Below are positions 9,359 to 17,863 of a DNA stretch of 64,000 bases, piece by piece. Position numbers and translations under genes: made by a program. The notes beneath the pieces are model-generated. The model saw only the letters and a list, made by a program, of their open reading frames with translations, searched no databases and was not told the origin of the DNA. The DNA is taken from NCBI RefSeq assembly GCF_000622325.1, contig NZ_JASE01000005.1, positions 2,852,001-2,916,000 of the forward strand, read 5' to 3'. The DNA is from Sulfitobacter geojensis. GTDB taxonomy: Bacteria; Pseudomonadota; Alphaproteobacteria; Rhodobacterales; Rhodobacteraceae. Numbering within the stretch: position 1 is the stretch's first letter; each line of letters starts with the position of its first letter.

Positions 9359-10009
9359 ATGTTCCGATTGGCGGCCCTTTTTCTGGCTCTCTCACCGGCC
9401 ACCGCATTTGCCTGCGGCCAGCCCGTTTGTCTTGTTGATCCTGACAGCCTGAGCCTGACCAAAATCATCACATTCGAGGGCGAACGCGCCGGTGCCGGCC
9501 CCGGTCATAACATTGACGATGTCCTCCCGTTGCAAGGGGCCACCTTTGGCGAACACTTCGCAGGGCAAAGCGTGGGTGCCCGCGGCCCGCATGACGAAGT
9601 GTCCGGCGATGCCTTTGCCCCTCTGACCATGATGGCAGGGCGCGCGGGACAGAACCTGTCTTTGGTCCATTTTTCCGGCAACACAGTTCTGAACGGGTAT
9701 GGCAGCGCCGGTTTTCCCAAACGCGACGCGCAGGGCGAAGGCGCGATTGCGGTGCTGTTTGATCAGGACCAATCCGCCCTCGCCTTTGATTTGCGCGGCG
9801 GTGAAGACGGCGCAGCGCTGGTGCATTTTTACCGCCGCGACGGCAGCTTTATCGGCCCTGTTCCGGTCCAGCCCACCGGTGAATTCGCGGTCGCATTTCT
9901 GCGATCAGACGGGCACGCGGACATTGCGGGTTTTGTTCTCACAAATACTGACCCGCAAGGGCTGGCACTCGACAGTTTACGCTTTGGAAAACCGCCCGAT
10001 ATGAGTTAA
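9359..10009 (+). CDS. Exported protein of unknown function
   Basis: This is a 216-residue protein with a clear Sec signal peptide (MFRLAALFLALSPATAFA, cleavage near residue 18), followed by CGQPVCLVDPDSL with two cysteines likely to form a disulfide. The body is rich in Gly and beta-strand patterns (FEGERAGAGPGHNIDDVLP, FSGNTVLNGYG, LAFDLRGGEDGAALVHFYRRDG), suggesting a periplasmic or secreted beta-sandwich similar to carbohydrate-binding or PEP-CTERM-type lectin-like folds. I do not recognise a named family. It is preceded by a short space and probably shares a transcript with the DUF1330 gene. Confidence 0.75.
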   Translation: MFRLAALFLALSPATAFACGQPVCLVDPDSLSLTKIITFEGERAGAGPGHNIDDVLPLQGATFGEHFAGQSVGARGPHDEVSGDAFAPLTMMAGRAGQNLSLVHFSGNTVLNGYGSAGFPKRDAQGEGAIAVLFDQDQSALAFDLRGGEDGAALVHFYRRDGSFIGPVPVQPTGEFAVAFLRSDGHADIAGFVLTNTDPQGLALDSLRFGKPPDMS

Positions 10010-10020
10010 GGATTGTTCTT

Positions 10021-10458
10021 ATGTTTGAACGTCTTTTCCCCCGCCGTGCCCCGGAACCGAAACCTTTGCCGCAACCCAATGCGCAGTTGGCGCTTGGGGC
10101 ATTGCTGGTGCGCGTGGCCTTTGCGGACCGAAATTACCGCGCAACCGAAATCGGTCAGATCGACCGTATTCTGGCGCGGACTTTTGAAATCGGTCCAATC
10201 GAAGCGGCCAAGCTGCGCGCGACCGCCGAGGCGTTGGAACGCGACGCCCCCGAAACGCCCGAGTTTGCCCGCATCCTGCGCGAAGAAATTGATTACGCGC
10301 ATCGGCTGGCCTTGGGCGAAGCCATGTGGTCGGTGGCTTTGGCAGACGGGCACCGCCATGAAAAAGAAGAAATCCAGCTTATGGCGATCGAAATCGCACT
10401 CGGCCTGACCGACAGCGACATCGAGGATTTGCGCGCCAAAGCAACACGCGCACTCTGA
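10021..10458 (+). CDS. TerB-like protein (first of two)
   Basis: This is a 145-residue all-helical protein of the TerB/DjlA N-terminal type: ALGALLVRVAFADRNYRATEIGQIDRIL, then LGEAMWSVALADGHRHEKEEIQLMAIEIALGL. The two acidic (A)DG/ADR-type segments match the metal-binding helical repeats of TerB. No other tellurite-resistance gene is nearby, so a role in tellurite resistance should not be assumed. A paralogue follows after 36 bp. Confidence 0.88.
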   Translation: MFERLFPRRAPEPKPLPQPNAQLALGALLVRVAFADRNYRATEIGQIDRILARTFEIGPIEAAKLRATAEALERDAPETPEFARILREEIDYAHRLALGEAMWSVALADGHRHEKEEIQLMAIEIALGLTDSDIEDLRAKATRAL

Positions 10459-10494
10459 CTTGGCCTTTCACTTTTCTGCACCTATATGCAGGCC

Positions 10495-10935
10495 ATGTTT
10501 GGTGATTTCCTAAAACGGCTGACACAGCCCGACCCCGCCCCGCTGGCCGACGCCGATGCGCGTCTGGCCCTGACCGCATTGCTCGTGCGCGTCGCGCGTT
10601 CCGACAATGACTATGCCGCTGCCGAGGCACGCCGGATCGAAGACATCGCCGCCGCGCGTTATGGTCTGGATGCGACGCAGGCCCGCGATTTGCGCAGCGA
10701 GGGCGAAGCGCTGGAGCGCGAGGCCCCCGATACGGTCCGCTTCACCCGCGCGATCAAGGACGCCGTTGCTTACGAGGAACGCGTCGGGGTGATCGAAGCG
10801 CTTTGGCAGGTGGTATTGGCCGATGGCAAACGTTCTGACGAGGAAAACGCGCTGCTGCGTCTTGTGGCCAGCCTGCTGGGTGTGACCGACACTGACAGCC
10901 ACATGGCGCGCCAACGCGTTGCACGCGACAGCTAA
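10495..10935 (+). CDS. TerB-like protein (second of two)
   Basis: This is a 146-residue paralogue of the preceding gene with the same architecture: LTALLVRVARSDNDYAAAEARRIEDIA and IEALWQVVLADGKRSDEENALLRLVASLLGV. I place the start at ATG 10495 (MFGDFLKRL) because it aligns with the start of the first copy (MFERLFPRR); an ATG at 10486 would add three residues, and neither has a strong ribosome site. Tandem duplication is the likely origin. Confidence 0.85.
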   Translation: MFGDFLKRLTQPDPAPLADADARLALTALLVRVARSDNDYAAAEARRIEDIAAARYGLDATQARDLRSEGEALEREAPDTVRFTRAIKDAVAYEERVGVIEALWQVVLADGKRSDEENALLRLVASLLGVTDTDSHMARQRVARDS

Positions 10936-10971
10936 ACGCCGCCAAAGCTGCCTAACCCTTGGTCACTTTCG

Positions 10972-10997
10972 TTGCAACGGGACCGAATCCGTTGCAA
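10972..10997. promoter_or_regulatory. Inverted repeat upstream of the amine operon
   Basis: Perfect 9-bp arms TTGCAACGG and CCGTTGCAA are separated by 8 bases, 54 bp before the ABC ATPase start. The left arm also sits in the palindrome CGTTGCAACG (10970-10979). The spacing suits a dimeric repressor; a hairpin role is the alternative. Confidence 0.45.
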
Positions 10998-11050
10998 TTC
11001 CACGCGTTTTACCCCCTTATTCAGGTTGGAATCAGCAAGAGTACCTCCGA

Positions 11051-11827
11051 GTGAGCACACCACCCCCCGTGATCCAGATCGACGGCCTGCATAAGGCTTA
11101 TGGCACCTTGGAAGTGCTCAAAGGCGTCAGCCTGTCGGCACCGCGCGGGCATGTGATATCGTTGATCGGCTCGTCAGGATCCGGCAAATCCACGCTGCTG
11201 CGTTGCTGCAATCTGCTGGAAGACAGCCAGCAAGGGGACATCCTGTTCAAAGGCGAACCTTTGACATGGAAGGGCACCGGCCATGACCGCCGCCCCTCTG
11301 ATCCCGCGCAAGTGCTGCGCATCCGCACGAACCTGTCGATGGTGTTTCAGCAGTTCAATCTGTGGGCCCATATGACCATTCTGCAAAACGTGATGGAGGC
11401 CCCTTTGACGGTGCTGCGCCGCGACCGTGCAGAAGTTGAACTAGCCGCCCGCGGGTATCTCGAAAAGGTGGGTATCGGCGATAAATGCGACGTCTATCCG
11501 GCGCAATTGTCAGGGGGCCAACAGCAACGCGCGGCCATCGCGCGCGCGCTGTGCATGGAGCCCGAAGCGCTGTTGTTTGACGAACCGACATCTGCCCTTG
11601 ATCCCGAGCTGGAACAGGAAGTTGTCAAGGTAATCAAGGATCTGGCCGCCGAAGGGCGCACCATGATCATTGTGACCCACGATATGAAACTGGCCGCTGA
11701 TGTGTCCGATCACGTGATTTTCTTGCATCAGGGTCTGATCGAAGAACAAGGGCCGCCGGACATCCTGTTCAGCGCACCCAAATCCGAACGCTTGCGCGGG
11801 TTCCTATCGGCAACCCTAGCGACGTAA
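11051..11827 (+). CDS. Polar amino acid-type ABC transporter ATP-binding protein
   Basis: This is a 258-residue cytoplasmic ATPase of the HisP/GlnQ/AapP family. Motifs are Walker A GSSGSGKST, the Q-loop in MVFQQFNLWAHMT, signature LSGGQQQRAAIARAL, Walker B ALLFDEPTSALDPE and the H-loop VTHDM. I place the start at GTG 11051 (VSTPPPVIQIDGLHKAYG), which matches family length; the frame is open upstream for 44 more codons that show no homology-like pattern. It leads the transporter/catabolism operon: the binding protein, two permeases and four enzyme genes follow on the same strand. Confidence 0.93.
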   Translation: MSTPPPVIQIDGLHKAYGTLEVLKGVSLSAPRGHVISLIGSSGSGKSTLLRCCNLLEDSQQGDILFKGEPLTWKGTGHDRRPSDPAQVLRIRTNLSMVFQQFNLWAHMTILQNVMEAPLTVLRRDRAEVELAARGYLEKVGIGDKCDVYPAQLSGGQQQRAAIARALCMEPEALLFDEPTSALDPELEQEVVKVIKDLAAEGRTMIIVTHDMKLAADVSDHVIFLHQGLIEEQGPPDILFSAPKSERLRGFLSATLAT

Positions 11828-11856
11828 ACAAAAAACCATAAACGGGAGTATACCAC

Positions 11857-12594
11857 ATGAAAAAGATCATCCTTTCCACAGTTGCCCTTGCCATGACGGC
11901 AGGTGTTGCCATGGCCGACGGCCACGCGAAAACCATTCGCATGGGTACGGAAGGCGCTTACCCTCCCTATAACTTCCTCAACGATGCGGGCGAAGTGGAC
12001 GGCTATGAGCGTGAAATGGGCGACGAGATGTGCAAACGCGCCGAGCTGACCTGCGAGTGGGTCACAAACGAGTGGGATAGCATCATCCCGAACCTGACTT
12101 CGGGCAACTATGACACCATCATCGCAGGCATGTCGATCACCGACGAGCGTGAAGAAGTCATTGATTTCACACAGAACTACATCCCGCCAGCCTCCTCCGC
12201 CTATATGGCGAAATCAGCAGATGCGGATCTGAGCGGCGGCGTGATTGCAGCACAGACAAGCACCATTCAAGCCGGTTACGTTGCCGAATCCGGTGCAACT
12301 TTGCTGGAATTTGCCACCTATGACGACACAGTTGCGGCTGTGATGTCCGGCGAAGCGGATGCTGTTTTCGCCGACAAGGACGCGCTGGTCCCAACTGTTG
12401 AAGCCTCCGGAGGCGAGTTGGTCTTTGCAGGCGACGACGTGCCTTTGGGTGGCGGCGTTGGCATGGGTCTGCGCGAAAGCGACACAGAGCTGAAAGAAAA
12501 GTTCAACGCGGCGATCACGTCCATGAAAGAAGACGGCACAATCAACGCGGCCATCGTCAAGTGGTTCGGTGAAGACGCCAAGGTTTTTGAATAA
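11857..12594 (+). CDS. ABC transporter periplasmic binding protein (SBP family 3)
   Basis: This is a 245-residue periplasmic binding protein with a Sec signal peptide (MKKIILSTVALAMTAGVAMA). The mature part shows the family 3 pattern: IRMGTEGAYPPYNFLNDAGEVDGYEREMG, a SGNYDTIIAGMSITDEREEVIDFT segment, and an AQTSTIQAGYV hinge region. Family 3 members bind polar amino acids, opines or related amines. The nearby gamma-glutamyl ligase and oxidase genes make an amine or basic amino acid the most likely ligand, but the sequence does not fix it. A strong hairpin with a T-tract follows directly. Confidence 0.93.
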   Translation: MKKIILSTVALAMTAGVAMADGHAKTIRMGTEGAYPPYNFLNDAGEVDGYEREMGDEMCKRAELTCEWVTNEWDSIIPNLTSGNYDTIIAGMSITDEREEVIDFTQNYIPPASSAYMAKSADADLSGGVIAAQTSTIQAGYVAESGATLLEFATYDDTVAAVMSGEADAVFADKDALVPTVEASGGELVFAGDDVPLGGGVGMGLRESDTELKEKFNAAITSMKEDGTINAAIVKWFGEDAKVFE

Positions 12595-12603
12595 GACAGA
12601 CTT

Positions 12604-12631
12604 GGGGCGGGCCCTGTGCCTGCCCCTTTTT
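12604..12631 (+). terminator. Terminator/attenuator between binding protein and permease genes
   Basis: GGGGCGGG (12604-12611) pairs with CCTGCCCC (12619-12626) around the 7-base loop CCCTGTG, followed by TTTTT. It should reduce read-through into the permease genes, so that the binding protein is made in excess, as in many ABC operons. Confidence 0.75.
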
Positions 12632-12686
12632 CCTATGTTCCTGATCCCCAGCCATATCCCCCACCCTGCGCGGCAAAGCCTGCGTT

Positions 12687-13568
12687 ATGTTTGAGTATTG
12701 TATTGATCCCCCCGCCTTGGAGGGGCTGAAATGGCTGAGCTGTTATCTCACCACCGGCAAACATCTGGCGTTCTATTCCGCGTTCGGCACGGTGCTCTTG
12801 CTGCTGGCCGTCACTGCCCCGACGGCGCTGGCTTTCGGATTTGGCGGCGCGATGGCAGCACGGGCGCGCATCGCCCCGCTGCGGTGGTTCGGCAAGGGGT
12901 ATATCGCCGTGGTACGCGGCGTGCCCGATATCGCATTTTTTCTGTTTTTCGTCATCGCGTTGGATCAGGGTCTTGAATACCTGCGCCATAAGGTGAAATG
13001 CCCCGACTGGGACGAACCGCTGCGCCAAGGCAGCGATTTCATCGTGTGTCAGGCGGCCAAAATGCCCTTGGGCAACGCCCCGCAATGGGTGCATGAAGTA
13101 TACGGTTTTTCCCTTGCCGTGGTGACATTTGCCATCGTGTTCGGGGCCTTTGCCGCCAACGTCCTATTCGGTGCCATGCGGGCGGTCCCGCGTGCGCAAA
13201 TCGAAACCGCCGAAGCCTACGGCATGTCACACCGCCAGACCTTCTGGCGCATCACCGTGCCGCAAATGTGGGTCTATGCCCTGCCCGGTCTGTCGAACCT
13301 CTGGATGGTTTTGATCAAAGCCACGCCATTGCTGTTCCTTCTGGGCGTCGAAGACATCGTTTACTGGGCGCGGGATCTGGGCAGCGCCAAGACACCGCGC
13401 TTTACCGATTATCCGCATGGTGACTGGCGGGTCTATTACTTCCTTGTCCTCTTGGTGTTTTACCTTGCCTTCACGCGCGTGTCGGAAATCGTGCTGGGCC
13501 GTTTGATGAACAGGCTCACACGCGGACAGGCCACCACCGGCGGCGAAGCCCAAAGGAAAGCAGCGTGA
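12687..13568 (+). CDS. ABC transporter permease (HisQ/HisM family), first
   Basis: This is a 293-residue inner-membrane permease. The segments AFYSAFGTVLLLLAVTAPTALAF and the conserved cytoplasmic EAA loop (AEAYGMSHRQTFWRITVPQ) are clear, with VVRGVPDIAFFLFFV matching the R-G-[TV]-P motif of polar amino acid permeases. A roughly 50-residue insert (CPDWDEPLRQGSDFIVCQAA) between the membrane segments contains two cysteines and is longer than in HisQ. The stop overlaps the next permease start (GTGA), so the pair forms a heterodimer by translational coupling. Confidence 0.92.
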   Translation: MFEYCIDPPALEGLKWLSCYLTTGKHLAFYSAFGTVLLLLAVTAPTALAFGFGGAMAARARIAPLRWFGKGYIAVVRGVPDIAFFLFFVIALDQGLEYLRHKVKCPDWDEPLRQGSDFIVCQAAKMPLGNAPQWVHEVYGFSLAVVTFAIVFGAFAANVLFGAMRAVPRAQIETAEAYGMSHRQTFWRITVPQMWVYALPGLSNLWMVLIKATPLLFLLGVEDIVYWARDLGSAKTPRFTDYPHGDWRVYYFLVLLVFYLAFTRVSEIVLGRLMNRLTRGQATTGGEAQRKAA

Positions 13569-14374
13569 ACGCCTGTATTCAAACCATTCAGGACTATGGC
13601 CTGCGGTCCTTGGGTTATGGCGAACGCCTGCTCCCGCGCGAGGGGTTTACCCTATGCGAACAATTCACGCTCATCGGGTCGGGCATGATCTGGAACGTCT
13701 ATTTCGGGGTGTTCGCGCTGAGCTTCGGCTTTGTGCTGGCAACACTTTTGGGGGTCGGCAAGGCCAGCACCAACCCGTTGTTTCACAAACCTGCCGCCTG
13801 GTTCATCTTCCTGTTTCGCGGCTCACCGCTGTTTATCCAGTTCTTTTTCGGCTATTTTTTGTTCCTGTCGCTGAAACAGCAGGCACCGATGTTCAATGCC
13901 TTTTCCGCCGCATGGCTGGGCGCCTTGGTGGTGCTGTTCCTGAATACCGCGGCCTATACCGGCGAAATCTTTTACGGCGCATTGCAATCCGTGCCCAAGG
14001 GCGATGTCGAAGCGGCTGATGCTTACGGGCTTTCGGGCTGGACGCGTTTCAAACGGGTGATCTGGCCCACGATGCTGCGCCTTGCGTGGCCTGCGTACAC
14101 GAACGAGGCGATCTTCCTGTTTCACGCAACGACACTGGTGTTTTTCACCGGTTTTCCGGCCCAGCAACAACGCGGTGATGCCCTGTATTACGCCAGTTAT
14201 TTTGCGGACAAAACGTTCAACCCGTTCATCCCTTACCCGATTCTTGCGGGGTATTTCATTCTGCTGACGCTGGTGATCATCGGGCTGTTCGGGGCGATCA
14301 ATAAACGCCTGAACCGGCACCTGCCCCAAGAGCAGCGGCAAAAAATACGCTTGCGTCCCAATCTGATCCGGTAG
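13565..14374 (+). CDS. ABC transporter permease (HisQ/HisM family), second
   Basis: This is a 269-residue inner-membrane permease paired with the gene before it. It has FLFRGSPLFIQFFFGYF (the RGSPL motif), the EAA loop (AADAYGLSGWTRFKRVIWPTML) and about five membrane segments. GTG 13565 overlaps the previous stop codon. The C-terminal tail is basic. The next gene in the operon starts after 105 bp, with a 12-bp palindrome in the space. Confidence 0.92.
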   Translation: MNACIQTIQDYGLRSLGYGERLLPREGFTLCEQFTLIGSGMIWNVYFGVFALSFGFVLATLLGVGKASTNPLFHKPAAWFIFLFRGSPLFIQFFFGYFLFLSLKQQAPMFNAFSAAWLGALVVLFLNTAAYTGEIFYGALQSVPKGDVEAADAYGLSGWTRFKRVIWPTMLRLAWPAYTNEAIFLFHATTLVFFTGFPAQQQRGDALYYASYFADKTFNPFIPYPILAGYFILLTLVIIGLFGAINKRLNRHLPQEQRQKIRLRPNLIR

Positions 14375-14382
14375 TATCCAAG

Positions 14383-14394
14383 ATTTGATCAAAT
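14383..14394. promoter_or_regulatory. 12-bp palindrome before the first GS-like gene
   Basis: ATTTGATCAAAT is a perfect palindrome located just after the permease gene and about 85 bp before the ligase start. It could be the operator for an internal promoter. No regulator gene lies next to it. Confidence 0.35.
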
Positions 14395-14479
14395 TATCCG
14401 GCGCGTGGGCGGCGGATGCCTTTGGCGGACCCACATGGGCCACGCCAAACCGCATGGCCCACCGCCCAACTGGTGTGCT

Positions 14480-15814
14480 ATGAACAACTGGCTTCGCAAA
14501 AACCCTGCTGTCCGCTCTGTGCGGGTCGCCGCTGCTGATCTTAACGGGCAGCCGCGCGGCAAACGTATTCCGACCCGTTTCGCCGACAAAGCGCTGGAGG
14601 ATGGCACACGGTTTCCCTTTTCCGTTCTGAACCTGGATATTTGGGGCGAAGACATCGAAGACAGCCCGCTGGTCATGGAAAGCGGTGACAAGGACGGCGT
14701 TTTGCGCGCCACCGAACGGGGCTTCATGCCGATGCCATGGCTGGAGAACCCGACCGCCCTTTTGCCGATCTGGATGTATCACGACGATGGCCGCCCCTTT
14801 GCCGGTGATCCGCGCCACGCTTTGAACGCGGTTTTGAAGCGCTTTAAGGCCAAGGGGCTGACGCCGGTCTGCGCTGTCGAGATGGAATTCTTCCTGATCG
14901 ACGATTCGGGGCGTAAGCTGCAAGTGCCGCCCTCCCCACGGTCGGGCAAACGCCGTCAGGCGGGGGACATCCTGTCGATGCGCGCGCTGGATCAGTTCGA
15001 TAATTTCTTTACCGAACTCTATGACGCTTGCGAAGAAATGGACATTCCCGCTGACACCGCAATTTCCGAAGCAGGGCTTGGCCAATTCGAGATCAACTTA
15101 ATGCATTGCGATGACGCCCTGCGCGCGGCAGATGATGCGTGGCTGTTCAAGATGCTGGTCAAAGGTCTGGCGCGCAAACACGGGTTTGCGGCCAGCTTTA
15201 TGGCCAAACCCTATCCCGATTACGCAGGCAACGGATTGCACATGCATTTTTCGGTGCTGGATGAAGAGGGCAACAACGTCTTTGACAACGGCGGACCGGA
15301 AGGCACCGACATCTTGCGCCATGCGGTCGCCGGTTGTCTAAGCGCTATGCAGGGATCTGGGTTGATCTTTGCCCCGCACGCCAACAGCTATGACCGGATC
15401 GTGCCCGATGCCCATGCGCCCACAAGTGTCTGCTGGGCCTATGAAAACCGCACCTCGTCCATCCGCATTCCTTCAGGGAGCCATAAGGCGCGCCGCATCG
15501 AACACCGTGTCGCAGGCGGGGATGTGAACCCCTATCTGATGTTGACGGCCGTTTTGGGTGCCGCCATCGGCGGGATCGAGGACGCAGCGCAACCACCTGC
15601 CCCGATCACCGGCAACGCTTACAGCCTTGATTTGCCGCAAATCCCGGGCGACTGGCAATCTGCCATCGATATTTTCGAAACCGACCCCGTTGTCGCGCGT
15701 ATCTTTCCCGCAGACCTTATTCGCAATCTGGTCATGACCAAACGGCAGGAACTGCGCGACATGGCCGAATTGAGCCCTGAAGAGCAGGTCGAAATTTACC
15801 TCGAAACCGTGTAA
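14480..15814 (+). CDS. Glutamine synthetase-like gamma-glutamyl-amine ligase (first)
   Basis: This is a 444-residue protein of the glutamine synthetase superfamily, PuuA-like group, expected to join glutamate to an amine with ATP. Active-site stretches are VEMEFFLID, SEAGLGQFEINL (glutamate/metal site), GLHMHFSVLDEEG and ENRTSSIRIP. I start at ATG 14480 (MNNWLRKNPAVRSV), the natural family start, although its ribosome site is weak; other in-frame starts upstream exist at 14405 and 14435. It lies between the transporter genes and the amidotransferase gene and is one of two such ligases in the operon. Confidence 0.85.
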   Translation: MNNWLRKNPAVRSVRVAAADLNGQPRGKRIPTRFADKALEDGTRFPFSVLNLDIWGEDIEDSPLVMESGDKDGVLRATERGFMPMPWLENPTALLPIWMYHDDGRPFAGDPRHALNAVLKRFKAKGLTPVCAVEMEFFLIDDSGRKLQVPPSPRSGKRRQAGDILSMRALDQFDNFFTELYDACEEMDIPADTAISEAGLGQFEINLMHCDDALRAADDAWLFKMLVKGLARKHGFAASFMAKPYPDYAGNGLHMHFSVLDEEGNNVFDNGGPEGTDILRHAVAGCLSAMQGSGLIFAPHANSYDRIVPDAHAPTSVCWAYENRTSSIRIPSGSHKARRIEHRVAGGDVNPYLMLTAVLGAAIGGIEDAAQPPAPITGNAYSLDLPQIPGDWQSAIDIFETDPVVARIFPADLIRNLVMTKRQELRDMAELSPEEQVEIYLETV

Positions 15815-15823
15815 GGGCTTTGT

Positions 15824-16501
15824 ATGAAAATTGGCATCCTCATCACCGGCCATCCCCCCGAAGAACTGTCTGCGCGGGGGCGCTATGACGCGTATTTCCA
15901 GCGGCTTTTGGGGGATCGCGATTTCACCTATCAGGCGTGGTCCGTTGTGGACGGGGAAATGCCCGACAGCGTAAAGGATGCCGAGGGCTGGCTGATTACC
16001 GGCTCGCGTCACGGTGCCTATGAACCGCATCCGTGGATCCCGCCGCTCGAAGAGTTTATCCGCGCTTGTTACGCGGCGCATATCCCGATGATCGGTGTTT
16101 GCTTTGGCCACCAGATCATCGCGCAGGCGATGGGCGGAACGGTCGAAAAATTCGATGGCGGCTGGTCGGTTGGTGCGGTTGACTATGCACTTGAGGGCGA
16201 AACCGTCGCGATCAACGCATGGCATCAGGATCAGGTGACGGTAAAACCCGCCCAAGCGCAGGTTATTGGTTCAACGGATTTCTGCGCCAATGCCGCGTTG
16301 CTGTATGGCGATACCTTCTGGACCATCCAGCCCCATCCCGAATACGATCACGATTTTATCGAAGGTCTGCTTGAGCATCGCGGCAAGGGGGTGGTGCCCG
16401 ATCCGCAGATCGATGCTGCACGCGCCAAACTAGACGCCCCGTTGGACCGCGAGAAAGTCGCCGCAAGGATGGCCGCATTTTTCAAGAAAGAGAGGGCCTG
16501 A
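15824..16501 (+). CDS. Class I glutamine amidotransferase-like hydrolase (PuuD-like role)
   Basis: This is a 225-residue stand-alone class I glutamine amidotransferase fold of the GMP-synthase-like subgroup. The catalytic Cys93 lies in GVCFGHQ, and the His171/Glu173 pair in HPE; the oxyanion loop is TGSRHGAYEP. By position between two gamma-glutamyl ligases, it probably hydrolyses a gamma-glutamyl intermediate (as PuuD cleaves gamma-glutamyl-GABA); that is inference from context. The stop codon overlaps the next start (TGATG), implying coupling. Confidence 0.85.
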   Translation: MKIGILITGHPPEELSARGRYDAYFQRLLGDRDFTYQAWSVVDGEMPDSVKDAEGWLITGSRHGAYEPHPWIPPLEEFIRACYAAHIPMIGVCFGHQIIAQAMGGTVEKFDGGWSVGAVDYALEGETVAINAWHQDQVTVKPAQAQVIGSTDFCANAALLYGDTFWTIQPHPEYDHDFIEGLLEHRGKGVVPDPQIDAARAKLDAPLDREKVAARMAAFFKKERA

Positions 16502-17859
16502 TGGCCGATTGGAAAGACTCATTGCCCGAAGCCGCCTCAACCTATCTGGAGGGCCGGCGGCTGGACGAGGTCGAATGCATCATCTCGGACTTACCAGGCA
16601 TTGCGCGGGGCAAGGCGGTACCAGCCTCCAAATTCGCACGGCAGGATTACTTTCACCTGCCCGACAGCATCTTTTACCAGACCATCACCGGTGACTGGGG
16701 CGAAGCCGCAGGCGACGACGGGTTCACCGAAAAGGACATGATCCTCAAGCCTGATATGAGCACGGCCACCGCCGCCCCATGGACCGGCGACTGGACGCTT
16801 CAGGTCATTCACGACGCGTATGACCGCCACGACAAACCGGTGGAGTTTTCACCGCGCAACGTGTTGAAACGCGTGGTGAAAATGTATCACGATAAAGGGT
16901 GGGAGCCGGTTGTGGCCCCTGAAATGGAATTCTTTCTGGTTGCCCGCAACCTTGATCCCGCGCAAAGCATCAAGCCGATGATCGGCCGCTCGGGCCGTCC
17001 CGCGGCCGCGCGGCAGGCCTATTCGATGACGGCCGTGGATGAATTCGGCCCCGTGATCGACGACATCTATGACTTTGCCGAAGCGCAGGGTTTCGAGATT
17101 GACGGCATTACGCAGGAAGGCGGCGCAGGCCAGTTGGAAATTAACCTGCTACACGGCGATCCTGTGAAACTGGCCGATGAGGTGTTCTATTTCAAACGTC
17201 TGATCCGCGAAGCGGCGATGCGCCACGAGTGTTACGCGACCTTTATGGCCAAACCGATTGCGGACGAACCCGGCTCGGCGATGCACATCCACCATTCCAT
17301 TCTGGACAGGAAAACCGGCGCGAATATCTTTTCCGGCAAGGATGGCGGCGAAACGCCAGAATTTATGCATTTCATCGCCGGTTTGCAAAATCACATGCCT
17401 GCCGCTTTGGCGGTGATCGCGCCTTATGTGAACAGCTACCGGCGGTATGTGAAAGACCACGCGGCCCCGATCAACCTTGAATGGGGCTATGACAACCGCA
17501 CGACGGGCATTCGCGTGCCCCTGTCCAGCCCGTCGGCACGACGGGTAGAAAACCGGCTGGCGGGGATGGATTGCAACCCCTATCTGGCCATCGCAGCCTC
17601 GCTTGCCTGCGGCTATCTGGGGTTGATGGATGCCAAAGACCCCAAGGCCGAATTCAAAGGGGACGCTTATGACGGAGATGGCGATATCCCGCGCGTTCTG
17701 GGGTCGGCTCTTGATATTTTTGACGAGGCAACAGCCCTGCACGAGGTTCTCGGGCCCGAGTTTGCCCGCGTTTACGGCATCGTGAAGCGGGCGGAATATG
17801 ACGAGTTCCTGCAAGTGATTTCCCCATGGGAACGCGAACACCTGTTGCTGAACGTCTGA
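16501..17859 (+). CDS. Glutamine synthetase-like gamma-glutamyl-amine ligase (second)
   Basis: This is a 452-residue PuuA-like protein of the glutamine synthetase superfamily. Motifs are VAPEMEFFLVARN, ITQEGGAGQLEINLLHGD, SAMHIHHSILDRK, and DNRTTGIRVPLSSPSARRVENR. It differs clearly from the first copy in its N-terminal half, where it carries YQTITGDWGEAAGDDGF, so the two probably recognise different amines or form a mixed oligomer. It begins one base before the end of the amidotransferase gene and is followed by the oxidase gene with four bases between stop and start. Confidence 0.88.
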   Translation: MADWKDSLPEAASTYLEGRRLDEVECIISDLPGIARGKAVPASKFARQDYFHLPDSIFYQTITGDWGEAAGDDGFTEKDMILKPDMSTATAAPWTGDWTLQVIHDAYDRHDKPVEFSPRNVLKRVVKMYHDKGWEPVVAPEMEFFLVARNLDPAQSIKPMIGRSGRPAAARQAYSMTAVDEFGPVIDDIYDFAEAQGFEIDGITQEGGAGQLEINLLHGDPVKLADEVFYFKRLIREAAMRHECYATFMAKPIADEPGSAMHIHHSILDRKTGANIFSGKDGGETPEFMHFIAGLQNHMPAALAVIAPYVNSYRRYVKDHAAPINLEWGYDNRTTGIRVPLSSPSARRVENRLAGMDCNPYLAIAASLACGYLGLMDAKDPKAEFKGDAYDGDGDIPRVLGSALDIFDEATALHEVLGPEFARVYGIVKRAEYDEFLQVISPWEREHLLLNV

Positions 17860-17863
17860 CGCG

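Noticed and set aside
10486-10494. Extra ATG three codons before the second TerB-like start
   Set aside because: The paralogue aligns to the ATG at 10495 and no ribosome site favours the earlier codon.
13823-15085. 420-residue open frame opposite permease and ligase genes
   Set aside because: Crosses two genes on the other strand and has no homology-like features.
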